Shown here in pieces: positions 8,167 to 17,453 of a DNA stretch of 64,000 bases (its first letter is position 1; each line of letters begins with the position of its first letter). The notes under the pieces were generated by a model, which saw nothing but the letters and a program-made list of their open reading frames with translations, had not been told where the DNA came from and did no database searches. A program made the position numbers and the translations under genes. The stretch is from contig NZ_FMAH01000024.1 in NCBI RefSeq assembly GCF_900094545.1, positions 1 to 64,000 of the forward strand, in the 5' to 3' direction. Source of the DNA: Martinezella miluonensis. Its GTDB lineage: Bacteria; Pseudomonadota; Alphaproteobacteria; Rhizobiales; Rhizobiaceae.

Positions 8167-9186
8167 TTACTTCTTCAACGTCATTCCAAAGCCTTTGCAG
8201 ACGAATTGCGGATCGAAGGCCTTCTTGTAGTCGATGTCGGCATCGAAGACCTTGATCTGCACCATTTCATCGAAGAACTTCTTGTAATGGGCATCGGTGA
8301 TGCAGCCGATACCCTTGTCGAGGGCGTCGCCGGATTCGACGATGCCATGTTCCTTTATCTGGGCGATGGAATAGGCGATCTGGCCATCCGTCATATCGGG
8401 ATTATCCTTCTTGATCAGCTCATTGGCCGCCTTGTTGTCGCCGTAGAGATAGTTGTACCAACCCTCGATCGAGGCGTTGACGAAGCGCTGCACGAGATCC
8501 GGGTTCTTGTCGACCAGTGATTTCTGCGTGGTGATCATCGTCGAGTAGGGCGAATAGCCGGCATCGGCGATCAGGAAGATTTTCGGCTTCCAGCCGGCCT
8601 GCTTCTCGATCTCATAGGGTTCCGAGGTCACGTAGCCCTGCTGCGCGGACTGCTTGTCGGCGAGGAATGGCGCCGGACTGAAATTATAAGGCTTGAACTG
8701 TTCATCCTTGAAGCCCGGGAAGTTCGCCTTCATCCATTCGAAATAAGTGACGTAGCCGTCCTTGCTCAGGAAGAGCGTCGGCAGCTTGGCGAGATCCTCG
8801 AACTTCTCGACGCCGGCGTCCGGATGGGCGATCAGCACCTGTGGGTCCTTCTGGAAGATCGCTGCGACATCGACGATCGGAATGCCCTGCTTGACCGAAT
8901 CGATCTCCTGCTGCGGGCTGCCCATGTAGAAATCCAGCTTGCCCGAGATCAGCAGTGCCTGGTTGGCAGCGTTGGGGCCACCCTGCACGATGGTGACGTC
9001 AAGGCCGTATTTTTTATAGGTGCCATCGGCGATGGCTTGATAGAAGCCGCCGTGTTCGGCCTCCGCAAGCCAGTTGGTGCCATAGGTGACTTTGTCGAGC
9101 GCATTTGCGGGCCCGGCCGCCATGATCGCGGCGGCGAGACCCATGGCGGCGAGGAATGTTTTTGTTTTCAATGCATTGATATACAT
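8167..9186 (-). CDS. ABC importer substrate-binding protein (NMT1/ThiY-like)
   Basis: This 339-residue periplasmic protein has a Sec signal peptide (about residues 1-29, cleaved after the alanine of AGPANA). It belongs to the NMT1/THI5-like family, with typical segments TYGTNWLAEAEHGGFYQA and DFYMGSPQQEI. It captures the ligand for the permease and ATPase encoded downstream. Family members bind pyrimidine thiamine precursors, sulfonates, nitrate and similar small compounds, and the exact ligand cannot be read here. The gene is divergent from the LysR regulator at 9359. Confidence 0.9.
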   Translation of the reverse strand: MYINALKTKTFLAAMGLAAAIMAAGPANALDKVTYGTNWLAEAEHGGFYQAIADGTYKKYGLDVTIVQGGPNAANQALLISGKLDFYMGSPQQEIDSVKQGIPIVDVAAIFQKDPQVLIAHPDAGVEKFEDLAKLPTLFLSKDGYVTYFEWMKANFPGFKDEQFKPYNFSPAPFLADKQSAQQGYVTSEPYEIEKQAGWKPKIFLIADAGYSPYSTMITTQKSLVDKNPDLVQRFVNASIEGWYNYLYGDNKAANELIKKDNPDMTDGQIAYSIAQIKEHGIVESGDALDKGIGCITDAHYKKFFDEMVQIKVFDADIDYKKAFDPQFVCKGFGMTLKK

Positions 9187-9271
9187 GGCTGACTGTTCCC
9201 TTTATCTGCCATGGGACGCCATTGTTGGCGCCCATTTCCTGTATTTGAGCGGTTGCCTTGCGCTTTGAAAA

Positions 9272-9309
9272 GCATCAAAATTCGTGCGCATTGATGCCTT
9301 TTTGGCATC
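9272..9309. promoter_or_regulatory. Putative LysR operator between divergent genes
   Basis: The divergent intergenic region holds a perfect inverted repeat, GATGCC-TTTTT-GGCATC (9293-9309), plus an inverted half-site GCATCAA at 9272-9278 facing TTGATGC at 9291-9297. Three related half-sites within 40 bases between a LysR gene and its likely target are what an LTTR recognition and activation site would look like. No footprint exists, so this is a prediction. Confidence 0.55.
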
Positions 9310-9358
9310 TCTTCCAGGGTCTGTGCCTAAATTGTGCGGTCTGGACAAAAATTAAGCA

Positions 9359-10339
9359 ATGGGAACGTCGATGTTGCACTCGAGACGACTTCTTTACATC
9401 AACGAGATTGCCCGCTGCGGCTCGATCCGCAAGGCAGCGGCACGGCTCAATGTCGCATCATCGGCGATCAACCGCCAGATTCTGGCGCTGGAGGAGGAGA
9501 TGGGGGCGCCGCTTTTTGAGCGTTTGCCGCGTGGTCTGCGGCTGACGGCGGCGGGCGAGCTCTGCATCGAACATATCCGCGAGGTATTGAAGAATTACGA
9601 GCGGTTGGAGGGCCGCATCCGCAGCCTCAAGATGCAGCAAGCCGGTAAGGTCCGTATCGTGGCGACGGTTGGGTTGGCGTCGGGACCTTTGCCCGAGATC
9701 ATCGCGCGCTTTCTCTCCGAGCATCCGCGTGTTTTCATTCAGCTTCGCAACGATTCAGGCACGACGACCATGGCGCCGGTGGTCTCGGGTGAGGTCGATA
9801 TCGGCCTCGGTTTCAACATACCGGCGACACCAGGCATCCGCTCGCTCGGCAATTTCGACATACCGATCGGCATCGTGCTGCCACCTGGTCATCCCCTGAT
9901 CGGACCGGGTCCGATCAATCTTGCCGATGTCGTGGAGGAGCGGCTGCTGTTGGCGCAGCCCGGCACGAGCCTCAGGGAGGTTATCAATCTGACGCTGGCG
10001 CGTCTTGCGGTTCAGGTCGAACCGGTGCTTGAGAGTAACGCATCGGAAATGCTGAAGCAATTGGTCAAATGCGGAGCGGGGCTGACGCTACTCAATCCGC
10101 TTGATGTCATTACCGAATGTCGCCGTGGAGAGCTGGTATTCCGGCCGATCGCCGAGCCGCATTCGCGACCTCAGCCGATGAAGCTGTTTGCCCGCACGCG
10201 AGCGCCGCTCGACGCCGCCACCAGCCTCTTCGTCGAGTACCTGCTCGCAGAACTGGCCGGGATGGTCGAGGAACTGCAGGCGAAAGGGCATATCATCCTG
10301 CCTTCCGAACGCCGGCGTTCTGACGCCTATTTCGAATAA
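9359..10339 (+). CDS. LysR-family transcriptional regulator
   Basis: This protein of about 326 residues has an N-terminal winged helix-turn-helix (about residues 10-65, including GSIRKAAARLNVASSAINRQ) and a C-terminal periplasmic-binding-type effector domain. It is divergent from the binding-protein gene and probably activates the importer/amidohydrolase operon in response to its substrate. An ATG at 9371, preceded by GGGAA, is an equally good start. The 3' end overlaps the convergent creatininase-family gene by 13 bases. Confidence 0.92.
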   Translation: MGTSMLHSRRLLYINEIARCGSIRKAAARLNVASSAINRQILALEEEMGAPLFERLPRGLRLTAAGELCIEHIREVLKNYERLEGRIRSLKMQQAGKVRIVATVGLASGPLPEIIARFLSEHPRVFIQLRNDSGTTTMAPVVSGEVDIGLGFNIPATPGIRSLGNFDIPIGIVLPPGHPLIGPGPINLADVVEERLLLAQPGTSLREVINLTLARLAVQVEPVLESNASEMLKQLVKCGAGLTLLNPLDVITECRRGELVFRPIAEPHSRPQPMKLFARTRAPLDAATSLFVEYLLAELAGMVEELQAKGHIILPSERRRSDAYFE

Positions 10340-11124
10340 AGGTTGGAGAGCGGATAGTCGCTGAGGTCGCGCAGCATCTCGATGAAGCCGGCGATCTGGT
10401 GGCGGCAGATGAGCGCACCCTTCTCCGCCGTACCGTTGGCGGCATTGCCGACGACACCGTGCGGATTGAGGTCGTGGGCAATCCAGGCGAGCGAATGCGG
10501 CGGCAGCGGCTGCAGATACTTGGAATGCTCCTTCATCCATTCCGCCTTGGAGGCGAAATTCTCAGCCTTGTCCATCCGCACAAGCTCAGGCCGGAAATGC
10601 AGCATGAGCGAGGTTTCGACATCGCCGCCATGAATGCCGAAGCGCTGTTCATGCTCGTCGATCATCCCGTCCGGCGTGCCGAAGCGAGTCCATTGCGTGG
10701 CGACGACGGCCATCTGATGGCGCACGCGCAACTCGCGCGCGACAATGCCCATGATGTCGAGATTGCCGCCATGGGAATTGACGATCACCATCTTGCGGAT
10801 ACCGGCCTCGGCGACCTTCGCACCGATTGCGGTCCAGACCGGGATCAGCAGCTCCGCACCGAGCGATAGCGTGCCGGGACCGTAGATATGTTCGTTGGCC
10901 TTGCCGATTTCCTGCGTCGGCAGCACAAGGAAGTCGAGATCGTCTGGGCGCTGGACCTTCAGCTCCGCCAGCATGCCTGCTGCGATGGCGACGTCCGTTG
11001 CAATCGGCAGATGGGGGCCATGCTGTTCCGTCGAGGCGATTGGCAGGATCGCGATCGTGGTCTCGGGCGAGAGCTCGGCGAAATCATGCGTATTGAGTTC
11101 GTTCCAATAGAAGGGCTTTGCCAT
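10327..11124 (-). CDS. Creatininase-family amidohydrolase
   Basis: This 265-residue cytoplasmic hydrolase belongs to the creatininase family. It shows the metal-binding region STEQHGPHLPIATD (Glu, His and Asp ligands), NSHGGN in the middle and HGGDVETS in place of the usual HAGxxETS. Members open cyclic amides such as creatinine or remove formyl groups in pyrimidine and pterin metabolism. The ATG at 11124 is chosen from similarity of MAKPFYWNELN to family N-termini. It points toward and slightly overlaps the LysR gene. Together with the deaminase-like enzyme it suggests breakdown of a cyclic ureide or pyrimidine-like compound. Confidence 0.87.
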   Translation of the reverse strand: MAKPFYWNELNTHDFAELSPETTIAILPIASTEQHGPHLPIATDVAIAAGMLAELKVQRPDDLDFLVLPTQEIGKANEHIYGPGTLSLGAELLIPVWTAIGAKVAEAGIRKMVIVNSHGGNLDIMGIVARELRVRHQMAVVATQWTRFGTPDGMIDEHEQRFGIHGGDVETSLMLHFRPELVRMDKAENFASKAEWMKEHSKYLQPLPPHSLAWIAHDLNPHGVVGNAANGTAEKGALICRHQIAGFIEMLRDLSDYPLSNLYSK

Positions 11125-11416
11125 TGCCGTGTCTTCCCGTCTGCAATTCATCGATCAACGGATACGGCAAGGATGGTGGCGGTGGAAAGCATCAATTTGC
11201 GGGCGCGCCGCTGCCTTTTTGCGAGCGCTGACAATGCCGGCCCTTGCGAATTGGTAATACGGGATCCATGGTGTGCCATACTTCGCGGGCAGTTCTTTTC
11301 GACTGCGAATTCAGATCCCATCAAGAGCATCCATCTACAGCTTCTGTCAGGATTGAACGAATCTCGCCCGCCGTCTCCACCGCTCGCGAGCAAGAGCCTT
11401 CGACTACACGCGTTTG

Positions 11417-12328
11417 CTATCGCTCAAACGGCTCACCGAGCGAGGCGACACCATTGAGCTTGAGCAGGCGGCGATCCGCGGAGATGATGCCCAGGACGAT
11501 AATCGTCACGAGATAAGGAAGGCATGCAAGCAGTTGCGAGGGCACAGCAAGTCCAGTCGCCTGGGCGGCAAGCCCCATAAGCGACACGGCACCAAACAGG
11601 CAGGCGCCCAGGAAAATCCTCGCTGTCAGCCAAGTCCCGAATACAACAAGGGCAATGGCAATCCAGCCGCGGCCGGCGATCATGCCGTCCGCCCAAAGCG
11701 GTGTGTATATCGTCGCGGCGTAGGCGCCGGCAAAGCCTGCCATCATGCCGCCGAATGCAACTGCGGCAAACCGGATCGCGATGATGGGATAGCCGATGGC
11801 GTGAGCGGCCTTCGGATTTTCACCGACGGCGCGAAGGACCAGGCCGATCTTGCCGTAGGCAAAGAGTACCCATATGCCAATCGTCACAACAAGTGAAATC
11901 CAGACCACAAGATCCTGATTGAACATCCCACCGATGACCGGAATTTGCGAAAGCCCGGGGACCGCAATCTTTGGCAGCGTGGTGACGGTCAGGCTTTCGT
12001 AGCTCTTGCCAAACAGCGCCGAGAGGCCCTGGCCGAGAATTCCGAGGGCAAGGCCGGTTGCGACCTGATTTGCGTTAAAGCCCAGAATGATCCCGGCAAA
12101 AATCATCGAAAGAAGAGCGCTCCCGAGCCCGGCCGCGATGAAAGCGAGCAAATGGCCGCCGCCGTGATAAACGACAATGAAAGCGATGACTGCGCCAAGT
12201 GCCATCAACCCCTCAACGCCGAGATTGAGGACGCCAGCGCGCTCGGCAACGAGCTCGCCTAAAGCAGCCAGCAGAAACGGCGTTGCGGCTGCCAGCATGC
12301 CAGCAAGAATGAACTCGATAGCGCTCAT
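11417..12328 (-). CDS. BMP-type ABC importer permease 2
   Basis: This 303-residue inner-membrane protein of the BPD_transp_2 family resembles YufQ/NupQ, the second permease of nucleoside importers. The N-terminal LAALGELVAERAGVLNLGVEGLMALGAV is characteristic. The ATG at 12328 overlaps the stop of the first permease (ATGA). It is the last gene of the long operon that starts with the split Rieske proteins. About 290 bases of apparently non-coding DNA separate it from the creatininase gene. Confidence 0.92.
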   Translation of the reverse strand: MSAIEFILAGMLAAATPFLLAALGELVAERAGVLNLGVEGLMALGAVIAFIVVYHGGGHLLAFIAAGLGSALLSMIFAGIILGFNANQVATGLALGILGQGLSALFGKSYESLTVTTLPKIAVPGLSQIPVIGGMFNQDLVVWISLVVTIGIWVLFAYGKIGLVLRAVGENPKAAHAIGYPIIAIRFAAVAFGGMMAGFAGAYAATIYTPLWADGMIAGRGWIAIALVVFGTWLTARIFLGACLFGAVSLMGLAAQATGLAVPSQLLACLPYLVTIIVLGIISADRRLLKLNGVASLGEPFER

Positions 12329-13425
12329 AGTGCGCTCCGGGCGGAAATGGGGCGCCATACGATGCGATAGCGCACGAAAGCCACAGCGATGAGATAGACG
12401 AGGAGCAAGCTGCCTTGGAATACGCGAACGGCGGCGATGGGCAGATTGGCAGAAACCATGGCATTATCGCCGCCGATGTAGAGTGCTGCCATGACGATCG
12501 AGGACACGACGATGCCGATGGGATTGAGACCACCAAGATAGGCAACGATAATTGCCGAGTAGCCATAGCCGGTCGAGATGGAACGCTGCAACTGACCAAG
12601 TGGTCCGGCAACTTCGGCAGCACCGGCAAGGCCTGCGGCGGCGCCTCCAATGATCAACGAGAGCCAAATTGCCCAACTCTCCTTGAAGCCGGCGTAGCTT
12701 GCTGCCCGGGGGGCCAGTCCGCCAACCTGCAATTTATATCCGATGAAGCTCCTCTGCATGAAGATCCACGCCGCGATGGACAGGCCGACGGCGAGGAGGA
12801 GCGAGATGTTGACGCGCGTTCCCTCGAACAGGATCGGCACCATCGCATCGTATTGGAACATCACCGACTGGGGGAAATTGTAGCCGTTCGGATCTTTCCA
12901 AGGGCCCAGAAGCAGATAATTGAGCAATTGTGCGGCGACGAAGCTCAGCATTAGCGAAACGAGGATTTCGTTGGCATTGAGCCTGACACGCCAGAAGGCG
13001 GTCAGAGAGGCCCATAACGCGCCACCGATGATGCCGAGCAACAGCATTGCCGGCCAGATCCATTGGCCCGTTGCCTGCGGCATCCAGATAGGTATGGCGG
13101 AGGCGAAAATTGCACCGAGGACGAATTGGCCCTCGGCACCAATGTTGAAGACCTTCGCACGAAAGCCGATCGCCAGGCCTTGTGCGATCAGAAGCAGGGG
13201 CCCGGTCTTCAGCAATACTTCGGAGAATGAGGCCCATGAGAAGAACGGCTCGATCAGCATGGCGTAGATCACGGCGACAGGATCGCGACCCATGGCGATA
13301 TAGAGACTCAGATTGAGAGCGATGGTGACGATGAGGGCGATCGGCGGCGCGAGCAGCTTCGCGGCGAACGAGGCTCGATCGCGGCGGACTAACGTAGGCA
13401 AAGTGACGGAAAAGGAACTGCTCAT
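12325..13425 (-). CDS. BMP-type ABC importer permease 1
   Basis: This 366-residue membrane protein of the same family as its neighbour resembles YufP/NupP. A long hydrophobic region with FRAKVFNIGAEGQFVLGAI (about residues 88-106) marks the family. Its start overlaps the ATPase stop and its stop overlaps the next permease start, so the three are strictly coupled. It is predicted to form the heterodimeric channel for a nucleoside, purine base or similar ligand. Confidence 0.92.
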   Translation of the reverse strand: MSSSFSVTLPTLVRRDRASFAAKLLAPPIALIVTIALNLSLYIAMGRDPVAVIYAMLIEPFFSWASFSEVLLKTGPLLLIAQGLAIGFRAKVFNIGAEGQFVLGAIFASAIPIWMPQATGQWIWPAMLLLGIIGGALWASLTAFWRVRLNANEILVSLMLSFVAAQLLNYLLLGPWKDPNGYNFPQSVMFQYDAMVPILFEGTRVNISLLLAVGLSIAAWIFMQRSFIGYKLQVGGLAPRAASYAGFKESWAIWLSLIIGGAAAGLAGAAEVAGPLGQLQRSISTGYGYSAIIVAYLGGLNPIGIVVSSIVMAALYIGGDNAMVSANLPIAAVRVFQGSLLLVYLIAVAFVRYRIVWRPISARSAL

Positions 13426-14945
13426 GCGAATGCCTTCTCGCGTTGGGACTGTGCGCCGATCATGTATCGACCAACTTCTTCCGGTTGGGTGTCGCGTGTG
13501 ACGAGTGGCGGGCTCAGCGTGCCGTGGTGCAGGACCTGAATGAAGTCGCTGAGTTCGAACAATTCCTCGAGTTCTTCCGATATGACGAGAATTGCCATAC
13601 CTTGATTGCGCAGCTCGATCAGCCGCTTGCGTATTGCAGAGGCCGCGCCGACATCGACACCCCAGGTAGGCTGTGCAAGGAAGAGCAGTTTCGGTGCCAG
13701 CATGATTTCACGTCCGACGATGAATTTCTGCAGGTTTCCCCCGGAAAGCGAGCCTGCTTCCGCATCCGGACCGTGCGTGCGCACGTCGTAGTCCCGGATG
13801 CATTCGTTTGCGAAGGCTGTGGCCTTGGCGCCGTCGAGGAAACCATGTCTCACAAGCTTCTTGGGGTGGGCCGTCAGCAGGCCGTTGAGGGTTAGCGACA
13901 TTTCCGGGACTGCGCCGTGCCCGAGCCGGTCTTCCGGGACAAAGGCAAAGCCCAGCCTTCGACGGCTAGCGGCATCGAGGCCACCCACATCCTGCCCCAT
14001 CATGAAGAGCTGATCGCGCTGGTCCCGGGGCAGCCTCGTTTCCCCTGAGATCAGCGAGGCAAGTTCCTTTTGACCATTCCCGGAAATACCGGCAATGCCA
14101 AGAATCTCGCCGCTGCGCACGCTCAAGCTAATCGTGGAGAGCGGTACGGCGAAAGGATCGTCCGGCCGGTAGTCGAGGCCTATGATCTCGAGGCGCTTTT
14201 CGCCTTCGGCCAAGGGCATTGCGGGTATCGCTTCCGGCATGTCGCGGCCGATCATCATGCGCGCGAGATCGTGGGCGTCATGCTCGCGCGGATCCACGTG
14301 TCCGGTTACGCGCCCGCGGCGCAAGATCGTGGCACGGTCACACAATGACTGAATCTCCTCCAGCTTGTGCGAGATGAAAAGGATCGATACGCCGCCGTCG
14401 CGCAGCCGGCGCAGTGTCTCAAACAGCTTCTCGACAGCTTGCAGCGGCAGGACCGATGTCGGCTCATCGAGGATCAGCAGTTTCGGGTCGGTCATCAGGC
14501 ATCGGATGATTTCCACCCGCTGCCGCTCGCCGACCGACAGCTCATGCACATGGGCCAGCGGATCGACTTCAAGCCCAAATTCATTCCCGAGGATGCGAAT
14601 TCGCTCCGCAAGTTCAGCCCGTCGTCCGGGCACGATCAGGCAGATGTTTTCAACTACCGTCAGGCTTTCGAATAGGGAGAAGTGCTGAAAGACCATCCCG
14701 ATACCGGTACGCCTCGCCGCCGCGGGGGAGGCAAGGCTTAGGGACTGCCCATTCCAGGCGACAGTTCCGTCGTCCGGCCGCTCGACGCCGTAGATCAACT
14801 TCATCAGTGTCGATTTGCCAGCGCCGTTCTCTCCGAGGATGGCATGGATCGACCGGGGAGCTACGTCCAAATCGATATGCTGGTTGGCATGGACCTGGCC
14901 GTAGCTTTTGGAAATGCCGCGCAGCGACAGCAGCGGGATGGTCAT
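13422..14945 (-). CDS. BMP-type ABC importer ATPase (two ABC domains)
   Basis: This 507-residue protein is a tandem ABC ATPase of the sugar/nucleoside (YufO, RbsA-like) type. The first domain has Walker A GENGAGKST near residue 39, signature LSVGERQRVEI and Walker B LLILDEPTSVL. The second domain keeps the signature LSGGNLQKF, but its Walker A is degenerate (GISGNGQKE) and its Walker B reads LLFLAQPTWGVD. A degenerate second site is normal for this subfamily. It follows the binding-protein gene after three bases. Confidence 0.94.
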   Translation of the reverse strand: MTIPLLSLRGISKSYGQVHANQHIDLDVAPRSIHAILGENGAGKSTLMKLIYGVERPDDGTVAWNGQSLSLASPAAARRTGIGMVFQHFSLFESLTVVENICLIVPGRRAELAERIRILGNEFGLEVDPLAHVHELSVGERQRVEIIRCLMTDPKLLILDEPTSVLPLQAVEKLFETLRRLRDGGVSILFISHKLEEIQSLCDRATILRRGRVTGHVDPREHDAHDLARMMIGRDMPEAIPAMPLAEGEKRLEIIGLDYRPDDPFAVPLSTISLSVRSGEILGIAGISGNGQKELASLISGETRLPRDQRDQLFMMGQDVGGLDAASRRRLGFAFVPEDRLGHGAVPEMSLTLNGLLTAHPKKLVRHGFLDGAKATAFANECIRDYDVRTHGPDAEAGSLSGGNLQKFIVGREIMLAPKLLFLAQPTWGVDVGAASAIRKRLIELRNQGMAILVISEELEELFELSDFIQVLHHGTLSPPLVTRDTQPEEVGRYMIGAQSQREKAFA

Positions 14946-14948
14946 GGC

Positions 14949-16046
14949 TTACTTCGGCAGAGGTGTCTTTACACCTTTGACATGCCAGTCCATCGCGACG
15001 ATCTGGGCATCGCTCAGCGTCGCGCCGGAAGCAGCGCCTTCGCTACCATCCGCCTTGGCGATCGGGCCGGTGAATGGCGAAAAGCCGCCGCTTGCGATCT
15101 TTGCCTCGATCTCTTTGATCTTGGCCATGGTGTCGGCCGGGATCGCCGGGCTCCAGTCGACGACTTCGACGACCTTGTCCGCAACGCCGAGGAAAGCGTT
15201 GGCGCCTTTGAAAGCGCCAGCAAAATGGGCATCGACGGACGCCTTGAAGAACGGCGACCAGTCCGTTGATACGCAGCCAAGGTAGGTCTTAGGCGCGTAT
15301 TTCTTCATCGAGGAATTCAGGTTGAAGGCGTGAACACCGGCTTCCTCGCAGGCGGAAATGACAGAGGGTGTATCCTGAGCGTTCGAAAAGATCACGTCGC
15401 AGCCCTGCGAGATCAAGGCCTTGGCCGCCTCCTGCTCCTTGGCCGGATCGAACCAGGAATTGACCCAGACGACTGATACCTCGATGTCGGGCTTCACGGC
15501 CTGTGCGCCGAGTGTGAAGGCATTGATGGACGTGATCAGTTCGGGAATGGCAAAGGCGGAGACTGAACCGAGCTTACCCGTCTTGGAGACTGCGGCCGCC
15601 GCCATGCCGAGCAGGTACGTTCCTTGAAAGTACTTTGCGGCAAAGGGCGAGAAATTCGGTGCTACCTGGAAACCGGAGGCATGAAGGACTGTGACCTTGG
15701 GATTGCGCCGGGCAATCTGGAGCGCGCCGTTCTGATAACCGAACGAGCCGGCGATCAGGAAGTGGTTTCCATCGGCGACCGTCTTGTTCATGATACGGTC
15801 CGCATCCGGGCCTTCTGCGATGTTCTCGATGACGGTCACCTTGACCTTGTCGCCATAGGCACTCTTGATCGGATCCAGTCCGGCGGCCAGGGCGTGCCCC
15901 CAGCCGACATCGCCGATCGGCGAGGGTACGACAAGCGTTATGCCGAGCGGTTCGTTAGCGGCAAACGCGCGGCCGGTAAAGGCCGTTGCGAGGCCTGCTG
16001 CGGCCGCGCTCTTCATCAATGTTCTGCGGGTCAGATTCTTCTGCAT
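14949..16046 (-). CDS. BMP-family substrate-binding protein
   Basis: This 365-residue protein of the basic membrane protein (BmpA/Med) family binds nucleosides or purine-like compounds in characterised relatives. A twin-arginine signal, TRRTLMKSAAAAGLA, at about residues 6-20 precedes the mature protein, so export folded through Tat is likely. It delivers ligand to the two permeases downstream. The 23-base spacer from the deaminase gene contains a GGGGAA ribosome-binding site. The neighbouring guanine/8-oxoguanine-deaminase-like enzyme supports a purine ligand. Confidence 0.9.
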   Translation of the reverse strand: MQKNLTRRTLMKSAAAAGLATAFTGRAFAANEPLGITLVVPSPIGDVGWGHALAAGLDPIKSAYGDKVKVTVIENIAEGPDADRIMNKTVADGNHFLIAGSFGYQNGALQIARRNPKVTVLHASGFQVAPNFSPFAAKYFQGTYLLGMAAAAVSKTGKLGSVSAFAIPELITSINAFTLGAQAVKPDIEVSVVWVNSWFDPAKEQEAAKALISQGCDVIFSNAQDTPSVISACEEAGVHAFNLNSSMKKYAPKTYLGCVSTDWSPFFKASVDAHFAGAFKGANAFLGVADKVVEVVDWSPAIPADTMAKIKEIEAKIASGGFSPFTGPIAKADGSEGAASGATLSDAQIVAMDWHVKGVKTPLPK

Positions 16047-16069
16047 CCCAGTTCCCCTTTTTTTGGTTT

Positions 16070-17449
16070 TCAGAATTCTACAGTTGCAAGAGCAGCCTCG
16101 GCCGCCGCAAACAGCGCGGCCTCATCCAGCCCGGTGAATTCACCGCCTTGCCAGACGATGCGTCCGTTAATCATGGTCATATCGGTGGGCATGCCGATCC
16201 CGACCTTGGCGATGAGGCTCAGCGGGTCATGCCGCGTCCCGACATAGTCCATCCGTCGCGTATCGATTGCGAAGAGGTCGGCCGCCATGCCCGGAGCAAG
16301 ACGGCCGATATCGGTGCGCCCGAGCAGGCTCGCGCCTCCGTTTGTCGCATATTTCAGAAAGTCGAGCGGGGCGGGAACGGGGTGCACACGCGTGGAAGCC
16401 GTCAAGCACTGCAGCATGTAGGCGGAATGGATGCAATGCATGAGGTTCGAGTTGTCGTTCGATGCGGCTCCGTCGCAACCAAGGCCAATACGCAGGCCGA
16501 AGGCCTGCATCGCCGGGATGTCGGTCACTTCCGCGCCGACCAGGTAAACCGGCTCGGGGCAATGGGAGACGCCGGTACCGCTTGCCGCCATTTTGCGCAA
16601 TTCGTCATGCGTCAGCTCCCAGCAATGGGCATAGAAGGTGTCGGGGCCTGCAAAACCCAATTCGGCGCAGTAGTCGACCGTGCGCATTCCATGCCGCGCC
16701 TTGATGACAGGGCTTTCACCTTCGCCGACATGCGTGTGCAACTGCACGCCACGATCCCGCGCCAACGAGACCGACTCGACGAAGGTTTCGCGATAACAAT
16801 TGACCGGCTGGCAGGGAGCGACCACCACTTGGCGCATGCTGAAAGAGCCGGCATCGTGATAGCTATCGATCAATCGCGCGCAATCGGCGATGAATTCGTC
16901 CGTGGTTTCGAGCATGGCATCCGGGATCGTCGACCCCTCGGACTTCGGCAAGGTGTTGCCGCCGCGTCCTGCGTGAAAGCGCATCCCTAGAACTTCCGCC
17001 GCCTCGAATTGACGATCGATCAGCCGTTTTCCCGCATGTCTTGGAAAGCAATATTGATGGTCGAAGGCTGTAGTGCATCCATGCTTGATCATTTCCGCCA
17101 TCGCGGTGACCGAGGTGTGATAGAAGCAGTCCTCCGTCAGCCGTGAGAAGATTGGATAGATACGGTCGAGCCATTCGATGACGGACAGCTTCGTCCAGTC
17201 AAGGTCGGCCCGATTGCGCACGAAGCACTGAAAGAAGTGGTGATGGGTGTTGACGAGCCCCGGATAGACGAACCAGCCGGAGGCATCCTGGACAACGGTG
17301 CCCTCGGGCAACAGGTTTAGCGACAGGTTCTCCCCAATCGCCTGGATCGCCGGACCTTTGGTCAGCAGGTCCACGTTTCGGCGCACGCTCGGTCCATTGC
17401 CCTCATCGACGATAACAGCCGCACAGTTTTTCAGAAGATAACCGGTCAT
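16070..17449 (-). CDS. 8-oxoguanine/guanine deaminase-like amidohydrolase
   Basis: This 459-residue zinc hydrolase belongs to the AtzB/TrzN/8-oxoguanine-deaminase branch. Ligands visible are the histidines of NTHHHFFQ, the histidine of HTHVGEGES, the histidine of YAHCWEL and the aspartate of GLGCDGAASND. It should remove an exocyclic amino or similar group from a purine or triazine ring. The ATG at 17449 follows the GST stop by four bases. An upstream start at 17470 would overlap it. Being between an importer with nucleoside-type proteins and an oxygenase, it probably acts on the imported purine-like compound or its oxidised product. Confidence 0.85.
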   Translation of the reverse strand: MTGYLLKNCAAVIVDEGNGPSVRRNVDLLTKGPAIQAIGENLSLNLLPEGTVVQDASGWFVYPGLVNTHHHFFQCFVRNRADLDWTKLSVIEWLDRIYPIFSRLTEDCFYHTSVTAMAEMIKHGCTTAFDHQYCFPRHAGKRLIDRQFEAAEVLGMRFHAGRGGNTLPKSEGSTIPDAMLETTDEFIADCARLIDSYHDAGSFSMRQVVVAPCQPVNCYRETFVESVSLARDRGVQLHTHVGEGESPVIKARHGMRTVDYCAELGFAGPDTFYAHCWELTHDELRKMAASGTGVSHCPEPVYLVGAEVTDIPAMQAFGLRIGLGCDGAASNDNSNLMHCIHSAYMLQCLTASTRVHPVPAPLDFLKYATNGGASLLGRTDIGRLAPGMAADLFAIDTRRMDYVGTRHDPLSLIAKVGIGMPTDMTMINGRIVWQGGEFTGLDEAALFAAAEAALATVEF

Positions 17450-17453
17450 CCCA

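Noticed and set aside
9187..9358. TPP riboswitch upstream of the ThiY-like gene
   Set aside because: I looked for the conserved CTGAGA and ACCTGATCTGG-type segments on the minus strand and did not find them.
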